Below are positions 25,378 to 32,908 of a DNA stretch of 32,908 nt, piece by piece. Below the pieces are notes generated by a model. It was not told where the DNA came from and ran no database searches. It was given only the letters and a program-made list of their open reading frames with translations. Origin of the DNA: Streptomyces mexicanus (GTDB lineage Bacteria > Actinomycetota > Actinomycetes > Streptomycetales > Streptomycetaceae). The DNA is taken from contig NZ_LR732544.1 in the NCBI RefSeq assembly GCF_902506575.1, forward strand, positions 3,853,153 through 3,886,060. The letters run 5' to 3'. Position 1 is the stretch's first letter, and each line of letters starts with the position of its first letter. The position numbers and the translations under genes are program-made.

Positions 25378-26642
25378 CGGGACACCCGGCGGCGCGGCCC
25401 GTCGGCCGGGCGCAGCGCCTGGCGCAGCCGCTGCCCGCGGAAACCGCCGCGCCGGTCGACCCCAACTCCACGCAAGGCCGGGCGATCAGTGTGCGCACCC
25501 TCGGCCAGGGCGTGCCGTTCAGCCGCCAGGCCGCCCAGGTGCAGCAGCACTCGGCCACGCCGCCCCCGCACACGCCCGGCGGCTCCGGCCGCCGCCGCAA
25601 GCTGGGCACGCCGCCCGATCCGGCCGCGCGTACGGAGCAGCGGCCCGAGCAGGGCGCCCGCCCGCACCCGCCGGCCGAACAGCCCCTCGGACAGCCCCTC
25701 GGACAGCCGTCGCCGGGCGGCGCCTCCGGGGTCCCGGCGGGCCCGGCGCAGCCGCCGGCCGGGCAGTCGCGGCTCGCGCAGGCCACGGAGGGCGCCGGTC
25801 GGTCGTACGCCATAGGGGCCCCGGACGAGAACGCCGCCGAGGGACCCGAACCGCTGGACGGTCCGGGCGGGGCGGTGGAGGTCGCGGACCCGCCGCGGCC
25901 GCAGCCGATGGACGACGAACTGCCGCCGGAGCCGCTGGACAACCCGCGTCGGCTGCTGGTCTGGCCGGCCCCCGACGCCACCACCCAGCAGGCGCTCAGC
26001 GACCGCGGCTACCGTCCGGTGATCGTGCACTCGCGCGAGGAGGTCGACGCGCAGATCGCGGCGTTCCCCGCCGCGCTGTTCGTCGACCCGCTGACCGGAC
26101 CGATCACGCGCACCGCGCTGCAGTCGCTGCGCCAGGCCGCGGTCGCCGCTCAGGTGCCGGTGCTGGTCACGGCCGGGCTCGGGCAGGCCAGCCGTGAGGC
26201 GGCCTACGGCGCCGATCCGGCGGTGCTGCTCAAGGCGCTCGCACCGCGTGACAGCGAGCAGCATCCGCCGCGCGTGCTGCTCATCGAGGAGCACGTGGAA
26301 ATCGCGCTGGCGCTGACCGCGGCGCTGGAGCGGCGCGGGATGCAGGTGGCACAGGCCGCGAGCGACGGCGACGCGGTGGCGCTGGCGGGTCAGTTCCGGC
26401 CGAACCTGGTCGTGATGGACCTGATGCAGATGCACCGCCGCCGGGCCGGGATCGTGGACTGGCTGCGCGCGAACGGGCAGCTCAACCGCACCCCGCTGGT
26501 CGTCTACACGGCCGCCGTCGACCAGGCGGACCTGCCGCGGCTGGCCTCCGGCGAGACGGTGCTGTTCCTGGCGGAGCGGTCCACCAGCACGGAGGTCCAG
26601 ACCCGGATCGTCGACCTGCTGGCCCGCATCGGCACCAACTAG
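25281..26642 (+). pseudogene. 5'-truncated multi-receiver signalling protein (hybrid kinase C-terminus)
   Basis: Up to 473 residues are open from GTG 25221, but the first 20 or so lie over PKS sequence. Homology-like sequence starts near 25281 with a Pro/Ala/Gly-rich linker, including TPLPPEQTPGQAPGHP and GRAISVRTLGQGVPF. Two receiver-like domains follow: about 243-340 (ALFVDPLTG, D289) and 351-470 (RVLLIEEHVE, D400 in LVVMDLM, T430). The second lacks the conserved lysine (FLAERS). Long Streptomyces sensor proteins with HAMP and histidine-kinase domains end in this way, so I infer that the sensor and kinase part is missing. There is no ribosome-binding site at the 5' end. Whether the remaining piece is expressed is unknown. 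Confidence 0.65.
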
Positions 26643-26663
26643 CCACCGGCGTCACCAGGAAAG

Positions 26664-26692
26664 GGCCCGCCACCCGCGTACGGGGGCGGGCC
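26664..26692. terminator. Terminator hairpin between convergent genes
   Basis: GGCCCGCC (26664-26671) pairs with GGCGGGCC (26685-26692) across 13 bases, between the receiver-protein stop and the acyl-CoA ligase stop. Confidence 0.5.
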
Positions 26693-26724
26693 GTACGACC
26701 CGCGAACGGGACGGGCCCTACGGC

Positions 26725-28380
<1,656 letters not shown>

Positions 28381-28441
28381 GGTGGTCCTCCCGGGGCGGC
28401 GTTGCCTGCGCGGTGGTAGCGAGTTGCGCTGATTCTGCGCG

Positions 28442-28457
28442 CATACCACTCGGTATG
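28442..28457. promoter_or_regulatory. TetR-type operator palindrome upstream of acyl-CoA ligase
   Basis: CATACC-ACTC-GGTATG is a perfect inverted repeat with 6-bp arms, 62 bases upstream of the ligase start. Its core ATACCACTCGGTAT differs from the core at 732-745 (ATACCGTTCGGTAT) only in the two central bases. It suggests control by a TetR-family protein of a related class; which one is unknown. Confidence 0.6.
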
Positions 28458-28608
28458 TCACTAGCCCGAGCTGATCGATCAGGCACTTCGCGCCGCGCGC
28501 CCCCACACCCACGCGCTTCCGGCCCACTCTCAACCCGCCCTCGGCCCGCGCCCAGCCCGCTGTCGGCCCACCTTCGACCCGCGCCCAGCACACTGCCGGT
28601 TCGCCCCC

Positions 28609-28791
28609 GTCAGCGCATGCAGCCCGGCCGGGGTCCGACCGCGCACCCAGTGGGCAGGCTCCCGTCAGCGAACACCGCCCGGCGGGCTCCGGTCAGCGCA
28701 TGCAGCCCGGCCGGCGTCCGACAGCACAGGCAGCCGGCAGGCTCCCGCCCGCGCACACACGTCGGCCCGCCCCGGTCACGGCGCAGAAGCC
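28609..28791. repeat. Imperfect 83-bp tandem repeat
   Basis: A 31-base block (28609-28639, starting GTCAGCGCATGCAGCC) recurs at 28692-28722 with one mismatch. The flanking sequence (GGCAGGCTCCCG...) also repeats at the same 83-base spacing. A third, degenerate start (GTCACGGCGCAGAAGCC) occurs at 28775. The repeat lies in the 417-base divergent gap between the ligase and Prim-Pol genes, directly upstream of the latter. No gene is seen in this gap. Confidence 0.75.
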
Positions 28792-28797
28792 TAATCC

Positions 28798-29673
28798 ATG
28801 GCCCCCACCGCCCGGCAGGCCACGACCCTGGCCCTGGCCCACGCCCTGGCCGCCGCCGAACGCGGGCTGGCCGTCATCCCCCTGTCCCGGACGAAGCTCC
28901 CGGCCCTGCGCTCCCCGCACCGCCACGCCCCCGACGCGACCGGGCCGCCCTGCCACGGCGAGTGCGGCCGCTTCGGCCACGGCGTGTACGACGCCTCCAC
29001 CGACCCCGCCCGGATCCGGGACCTGTTCGCCGCCGCGCCCTGGGCCACCGGCTACGGCATCGCCTGCGGGCTGCCCCCGCACCATCTGATCGGCATCGAT
29101 CTGGACACCAAGACGGGCACCGACTCCTCGGCGGCTCTGCGCGCACTGGCCCGGCGCCACCGGTTCACCCTCCCCGCCACCGTGGTCGTCCTGACCCCCA
29201 GCGGCGGGCGCCACCTGTGGCTGAGCGGACCGGCGGACGTCGTCGTCCCCAACTCGGCCGGTCGCCTGGCCCCCGGCATCGACATCCGCGGCGCCGGCGG
29301 CTACCTCGTCGGACCCGGCTCGCGCACCGCGCACGGCGTCTACACGGCCGCCCCCGGCACCGCCCACCGGGTACCCGCGCCCTGCCCGCCGGCCCTGCTG
29401 CGGCTGCTGCCCCCGCCACCGCGCCCGTCCCACGCCCCGGCCGCGCCACCACCGGACCGACACGGGCAGGCCCTGGTCCACTTCGTCCTCGCCGCACACC
29501 GGGGACGGCGCAACAGCCGCCTGTTCTGGGCCGCCTGCCGCGCCTACGAGAACGGCATCGGCCCCGCCCTGGCCGCCTCCCTCGTCGAGGCAGCCGTGAC
29601 CACCGGCCTGCCCGAGCACGAAGCCCGCGCGACCGTCGCCTCCGCGGCCCGCCGGACAGCCGGCCGTTCATGA
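28798..29673 (+). CDS. Bifunctional DNA primase/polymerase (Prim-Pol, AEP) domain protein
   Basis: This 291-residue protein carries a Prim-Pol (archaeo-eukaryotic primase-like) domain. The acidic motif is in IGIDLDTKTG (D-x-D near residues 100-102), the SGGRHLWL motif supplies the histidine near residue 138, and GIDIRGAGGYLVGPGS is the third motif. The catalytic pattern appears complete. There is no helicase domain, so it differs from plasmid and phage replication proteins with an AEP-helicase fusion. Homologous short proteins occur singly on Streptomyces chromosomes; their cellular role is not established. The ATG has no obvious ribosome-binding site, so translation may be leaderless or start elsewhere. 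An 83-bp tandem repeat lies just upstream. Confidence 0.85.
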   Translation: MAPTARQATTLALAHALAAAERGLAVIPLSRTKLPALRSPHRHAPDATGPPCHGECGRFGHGVYDASTDPARIRDLFAAAPWATGYGIACGLPPHHLIGIDLDTKTGTDSSAALRALARRHRFTLPATVVVLTPSGGRHLWLSGPADVVVPNSAGRLAPGIDIRGAGGYLVGPGSRTAHGVYTAAPGTAHRVPAPCPPALLRLLPPPPRPSHAPAAPPPDRHGQALVHFVLAAHRGRRNSRLFWAACRAYENGIGPALAASLVEAAVTTGLPEHEARATVASAARRTAGRS

Positions 29674-29718
29674 CCGGTCGGGGAGGGCCTGACGCGCCGT
29701 CCGGGCAACGGCCCCCGG

Positions 29719-30057
29719 CTACCGGGCGACCGGCTTCTTGCCGCGGTCGGTCTCGTCCTGCACGAGCAGGGAGAGCAACGACGCCACGGACAGGCCCGCT
29801 TCGGCCGGGTGGCGCAGCACCTTGTCCGGCTCGATGCGGTACGTGTTCGTGCGCCCGTCGCGGGTGTGGGAGAGATAGCCGTCCTGCTCCAGATCCGAGA
29901 TGATCCGCTGGACGGCCCGCTCGGTGAGCCGGCAGTGGGCGGCGATGTCACGGATCCGGATGCTCGGATTGTCTGCGATGGCCGCCAGTACGCGCGCGTG
30001 GTTGGTGATGAACGTCCATCCGGTGTGGGATTCGGGCACTCCGACCATGCGCTGCAT
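29719..30057 (-). CDS. Winged-helix transcriptional regulator (MarR-like)
   Basis: This protein of about 112 residues contains one winged helix-turn-helix: TNHARVLAAIADNPSIRIRDIAAHC, LTERAVQRIISDLEQDGYLS, then the wing HTRDGRTNTYRI. It ends in a short helix (AEAGLSVASLLSLLVQDE). No effector domain is present. The start is uncertain: ATG 30057 and ATG 30048 both fit, and neither has a clear ribosome-binding site. The open frame extends upstream, but the sequence there is not conserved-looking. It diverges from a STAS-domain gene. Confidence 0.85.
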   Translation of the reverse strand: MQRMVGVPESHTGWTFITNHARVLAAIADNPSIRIRDIAAHCRLTERAVQRIISDLEQDGYLSHTRDGRTNTYRIEPDKVLRHPAEAGLSVASLLSLLVQDETDRGKKPVAR

Positions 30058-30150
30058 TTTAGTGGCCGCGTTTACCTGAACCCAGATACATGACATAGTT
30101 TTCGCGTAATTGCTGACGTGTGCGGGGGACCTCACAGGAGGAGCCGGCGG

Positions 30151-30561
30151 GTGTCGTGGGACGAGACTGTCGTGCCGAGGCAGATGATCAACGACGGCGT
30201 GGGCGACCAGCGGTCGCCCGATCAGGCCGGTAAGGAGACTCCGGCCGGAGCAGGAGTCATCCAGTACGCATGGTGCGGCGCCTGGGTCGTCGTCGCGCAC
30301 GGCTCCTACGACGTGCACTCGATCAAGCCGCTGGCCGCGGCACTGCAGGCCGCCGCCGGGAAGCACGCGAAGGTCGTCCTGGACACCTCCGGCGTCACTT
30401 TCGCGGACTCGTCGTTCCTGAACCTGCTGATCCACACGCACCAGACGGCCCCCCTGCGCGTGGTCGCACCCGCCCCCCAGCTCCAGCGCCTCCTCGAACT
30501 CACCGGCGCCGACACCGTCCTGGAAGTACGCGACACCCTGAGAGAGGCGGCCGCCTCCTAG
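30151..30561 (+). CDS. STAS-domain protein (anti-sigma-factor antagonist-like)
   Basis: This 136-residue protein has one STAS domain from about residue 37, with the phosphorylation loop VVLDTSGVTFADSSFLNLLI. The serine pair at 87-88 corresponds to the serine phosphorylated by anti-sigma kinases in SpoIIAA/RsbV-like proteins. An extended N-terminus of about 35 residues is unusual. GTG 30151 follows AGGAGGAG by 7 bases, a strong ribosome-binding site. No cognate anti-sigma kinase or sigma factor lies in the window, so partners must be elsewhere. Confidence 0.88.
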   Translation: MSWDETVVPRQMINDGVGDQRSPDQAGKETPAGAGVIQYAWCGAWVVVAHGSYDVHSIKPLAAALQAAAGKHAKVVLDTSGVTFADSSFLNLLIHTHQTAPLRVVAPAPQLQRLLELTGADTVLEVRDTLREAAAS

Positions 30562-30849
30562 GACCACAGGAACGCCACCTGCCCCAGGTGCACACGCATG
30601 CCCGTCGGACGCACGTCGTACCCGACGGATCTCCCCGACAGCAAGCGCTTCGGCAGCGGCCGTCCCGGCGAAGGGGAAGCGCACGCGAGGCTGATCAACG
30701 TCGCCCCCCCGATCCCCGTCAAGAGGCAGGCACACGGTGCACAAGGCCGGAGGGCGTCGTGGCTGGGGCGGTCACGGGCGCAGACCGTGGTCAGTCGGCC
30801 CCCGGATCAGTACCCTCAAGGGCTCGGTCCAGGGGCTCAGGGGGGACAC
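30562..30849. other. Intergenic stretch, no gene recognised
   Basis: An open frame runs from 30598 into the small membrane protein, but residues before 30850 show no conserved features. A short palindrome, CACCTG-CCC-CAGGTG, lies at 30576-30590 and may be the STAS-gene terminator. Confidence 0.35.
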
Positions 30850-31047
30850 ATGGTGGGTGTGCTGTTCTGGCTTATCGGCAGCTGCTTCCTTTTGCTCGGA
30901 TTGTCCTGCCTCTTCGTAGCCCTTCTGGTGTGGCTCAGCCGGAGAGAGGGCGTCGAGAGGGCGACGTTTCCGAAGTTCCTGCTGTGGGCAGGCGCGGGGA
31001 TCGGCTCCGAGGCGCTCATGCTGGTCTTCTACACGCTCAATCCATGA
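30850..31047 (+). CDS. Small two-helix membrane protein
   Basis: This 65-residue protein has a long hydrophobic N-terminal helix (VGVLFWLIGSCFLLLGLSCLF and on to about residue 31), a short basic/acidic loop (LSRREGVERATF) and a second hydrophobic segment (FLLWAGAGIGSEALMLVFYTL). It is probably an integral membrane protein with both ends on the same side. AGGGGGG precedes the ATG. The function is unknown; it lies between a STAS gene and a tRNA. The longer open frame starting at 30598 has no better start. Confidence 0.6.
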   Translation: MVGVLFWLIGSCFLLLGLSCLFVALLVWLSRREGVERATFPKFLLWAGAGIGSEALMLVFYTLNP

Positions 31048-31186
31048 ACGCAGGACCCATGGCACGCTGGAACGAGATTCGAGGCCGTCTCCGAGCCCTC
31101 CGGGGGCGGACGACCAGGGTCGCCGACAGGTCTGCCGAACGCGCGGGGACAACGGGGAACACCGGGCAGTCACGGTAGCCGCGCGC

Positions 31187-31229
31187 GAGAACGGCCCTCG
31201 ACCGTACACCCAGGTCGGGGGCCGTTCTC
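31187..31229. terminator. Strong hairpin 3' of tRNA-Ser
   Basis: GAGAACGGCCCTCGACC (31187-31203) pairs with GGTCGGGGGCCGTTCTC (31213-31229): 17 pairs with one G-U wobble and a 9-base loop. It starts 14 bases beyond the 3' end of the minus-strand tRNA, so it is probably the tRNA terminator. It could also end transcripts coming from the left. Confidence 0.75.
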
Positions 31230-31242
31230 ACTGCTCACAGCG

Positions 31243-31329
31243 CGGAGGCGGTGGGATTTGAACCCACGGTGACATCGCTGCCACGACGGTTTTCAAGACC
31301 GTTCCCTTAGGCCGCTCGGGCACACCTCC
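31243..31329 (-). tRNA. tRNA-Ser (anticodon UGA)
   Basis: On the minus strand the 87-base sequence starts GGAGGTG and ends CGCCTCC-G, forming a 7-bp acceptor stem. The anticodon arm is ACGGT-CTTGAAA-ACCGT with anticodon TGA, reading UCA and related serine codons. A long variable arm and the T-arm GTGGGTTCAAATCCCAC are present, as expected for a class II serine tRNA. The CCA end is not encoded. Confidence 0.96.
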
Positions 31330-31392
31330 CCGCGCCGCCCGTGATCGGCGGCGCGGGGACAAGACTATCGGGTCGCCCCGCGCGCGTGCCGG

Positions 31393-32664
31393 TCAGTTGC
31401 TGTCGCCGACGCGGGAGCCGAGGGTGACCTCGGTGGTGTGCTCCGTGCCGTCGCGCTTGTAAGTGATCTTGACCTTGTCGCCGGGCTTGTGGGTCCAGAT
31501 CTCCCCGATGAGGGTCGGGCCGGAGTCGATCACCGTGTCGTCGAGCCTGGTGATGACGTCGCCGGGCTTGAGGCCGGCCTTGGCGGCGGGGCCGCCTGGC
31601 TCGACCGCCTCCGCGCCGCCGACGCCCTGGTCGGTGATCTGGGCGCCGTTGGTGGTCTCCTCCAGGGAGACCGACGCGCCGATCTTGGCGTAGACCGGCT
31701 TGCCCGTCTTGATCAGCTGCTGGGCGACGTACTTGGCCTGGTTGATCGGGATGGCGAAGCCCAGGCCGATCGAGCCGGACTGGCCGGAGCTGCCCAGGCC
31801 GCCGCCGCTGGAGGACTGGATGGCGGAGTTGATGCCGATCACCGCGCCGCGCGCGTCCAGGAGCGGGCCGCCGGAGTTGCCCGGGTTGATCGAGGCGTCG
31901 GTCTGCAGGGCGTTCATGTAGGACGCCTTGCTGTCGCCGCTGCCGTCGCTGGAGGCGACCGGGCGGTTCTTGGCGCTGATGATGCCCGTCGTCACCGTGT
32001 TCGACAGGCCGAAGGGCGCGCCGATGGCGATCGTCTCGTCGCCGACGGCCACCTTGTCGGAGTCGCCGAGGGGGAGCGGCTTGAGCTGGGAGGCGGGCGC
32101 GTTCTTGAGTTTGATGACCGCGACGTCGTAGCCCTGTGCGTGGCCGACGACCTCGGCGGCGTACTTCTTGCCGTTGGGGAACGTGGCCGTCAGCCGGCCG
32201 CCGTCCACGGCGTCGGCCACCACATGGTTGTTGGTGATGATGTGGCCCTGGGTGTCGAAGACGAACCCGGTGCCGGTGCCGCCCTGGCCGTCGCTGCCCT
32301 CGGCCTCGATGGTCACCGTGCTCGGCAGCGCCCTGGCGGCCACACCCGCGATCGAGTTCGGGTCGCGCTTGACCTGCGAGGCACCGTTGTCGGAGGCGGA
32401 GACCGTGGTGGAGGTGGTGTCGTCGTTCTTGGCCAGCGTGTAGCCGATGCCGCCGCCCAGGCCGCCCGCGACCAGCGCGGCCACGATCACCGCGGCGACC
32501 AGTCCGCCGCGTCGGCCACCGGGGCGCTTGGGGGCGGGCTGCTGGTAGCCGGCGCCCCAGCCGCCACCGGCGCCGCCGTAGGGGGGCATGGCCGGGGGCG
32601 GAGGAGGCGGCCAGGAGCCGTCCACGGGCGAGCCGCCGCTGCCCTGGGGTGCCGCTCCCGGCAT
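31393..32664 (-). CDS. HtrA/DegP-like membrane-anchored serine protease with PDZ domain
   Basis: This protease degrades or processes misfolded proteins at the outer face of the membrane. A Pro/Gly-rich cytoplasmic N-terminus (about 1-50) is followed by one membrane helix (GGLVAAVIVAALVAGGLGGG) and a trypsin-like domain. Its triad is H147 (ITNNHVVADA), D180 (GYDVAVIKL) and S264 (INPGNSGGPLLD). A C-terminal PDZ domain spans about 330-415 (GGPAAKAGLKPGDVITRLDD). ATG 32664 (423 residues) is the only ATG/GTG in this frame upstream of the TM. The frame stays open with the same Gly/Pro-rich composition back to a TGA at 32842-32844, so the true N-terminus may be longer and lie in another frame, or past the window edge. 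Confidence 0.9.
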   Translation of the reverse strand: MPGAAPQGSGGSPVDGSWPPPPPPAMPPYGGAGGGWGAGYQQPAPKRPGGRRGGLVAAVIVAALVAGGLGGGIGYTLAKNDDTTSTTVSASDNGASQVKRDPNSIAGVAARALPSTVTIEAEGSDGQGGTGTGFVFDTQGHIITNNHVVADAVDGGRLTATFPNGKKYAAEVVGHAQGYDVAVIKLKNAPASQLKPLPLGDSDKVAVGDETIAIGAPFGLSNTVTTGIISAKNRPVASSDGSGDSKASYMNALQTDASINPGNSGGPLLDARGAVIGINSAIQSSSGGGLGSSGQSGSIGLGFAIPINQAKYVAQQLIKTGKPVYAKIGASVSLEETTNGAQITDQGVGGAEAVEPGGPAAKAGLKPGDVITRLDDTVIDSGPTLIGEIWTHKPGDKVKITYKRDGTEHTTEVTLGSRVGDSN

Positions 32665-32908
32665 GCCCGGGCCCTGCGGTCCGGGGGCGGAGGAGGCGTA
32701 GGGCTGCGCGGCACCGGCGCCGCCGGGCGCGCCCGAGGAGGCCGCCGCGGGGCCGCCGGCCGCGTCACCGGACTGCGGGCCGGCCGGGGCGGGGCCCCGC
32801 CGCGGGGCCGCCGGCGCGGGCGGGGGCGCGCTGGCCCTTTTTCACACCCGGCGCCGCCGGCGGCTCCCCCCGCCGCGCTCCCCACGGGCCCCGCACCGCC
32901 CGATCGCC
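32665..32908. other. Pro/Gly-rich leader of the protease, 5' end unresolved
   Basis: Codons upstream of ATG 32664 keep the protein-like composition of the protease N-terminus (residues such as PYASSAPGPQGPG), but no start codon occurs in frame before a TGA at 32842-32844. A T5 run at 32838-32842 sits at this point, where an indel in the sequence could hide the real start. Confidence 0.4.

Noticed and set aside
23320..25815. An 831-codon plus-strand open frame spanning the PKS and receiver gene
   Set aside because: No recognisable domain; it is the mirror of the PKS coding strand and then an out-of-frame reading of the receiver gene.
28609..28791. CRISPR-like array
   Set aside because: Only two good copies, an 83-base period with most of the spacer also repeated, and no cas genes.
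28798..31329. Integrated element between the Prim-Pol gene and tRNA-Ser
   Set aside because: No integrase, excisionase or transfer genes, and I saw no duplicated tRNA 3' end that would mark attachment sites.

Overview
The window reads as high-GC actinobacterial chromosome, almost certainly Streptomyces. Codon third positions are nearly all G or C, GTG starts are common, and the families are typical: secreted small proteins, many TetR/MerR/ArsR/LacI regulators, a Prim-Pol protein, a STAS protein, an HtrA-type protease and an accessory topoisomerase IB. About 24 intact protein genes, one tRNA-Ser and several broken genes can be supported.

Layout. (1) 1-2.3 kb: a TetR regulator diverging from an amidase across a perfect palindromic operator. 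(2) 2.3-8.7 kb: a complete sugar-utilisation locus. A GH2 glycosidase and a LacI regulator lie on the minus strand; a binding lipoprotein and two ABC permeases lie on the plus strand. Two identical, oppositely oriented LacI-type operators lie in the shared intergenic region. No ATPase gene is present, as expected if a shared MsiK-type ATPase is used. (3) 8.7-12.3 kb: a decaying zone holding a possible Tn3-type transposase tail, an internally deleted oxidoreductase, a frameshifted LysR fragment and a frameshifted enoyl-CoA hydratase remnant. It also holds an intact topoisomerase IB and a 100-residue secreted protein with a duplicated DPWI motif. (4) 12.3-19.3 kb: small regulatory and enzymatic units. 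These are a HAD phosphatase, an exported beta-propeller protein diverging from a TetR, a type I methionine aminopeptidase paralogue, a MerR/NmrA divergent pair, an ArsR/SRPBCC translationally coupled pair and a four-cysteine secreted protein. (5) 19.4-25.3 kb: the edge of a reducing type I polyketide locus. It has an acyl-ACP desaturase, a type II thioesterase with Cys in place of the nucleophilic Ser, and a PKS remnant (methyltransferase, enoylreductase, ketoreductase, ACP). The PKS lacks its KS-AT-DH half and carries an in-frame amber codon exactly at the ketoreductase catalytic tyrosine. (6) 25.3-32.9 kb: a 5'-truncated multi-receiver signalling gene abutting the PKS truncation head to head, then conserved-looking genes: acyl-CoA ligase, Prim-Pol protein, winged-helix regulator, STAS protein, small membrane protein, tRNA-Ser(UGA) and HtrA protease.

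The most striking points are the head-to-head junction of two truncated genes near 25.25-25.30 kb, the amber codon at the KR catalytic Tyr with an intact reading frame behind it, the Cys-type thioesterase, and the paired LacI operators. No CRISPR array, complete insertion sequence, phage module or toxin-antitoxin pair was seen. I cannot point to a clear new defence or mobile system here.
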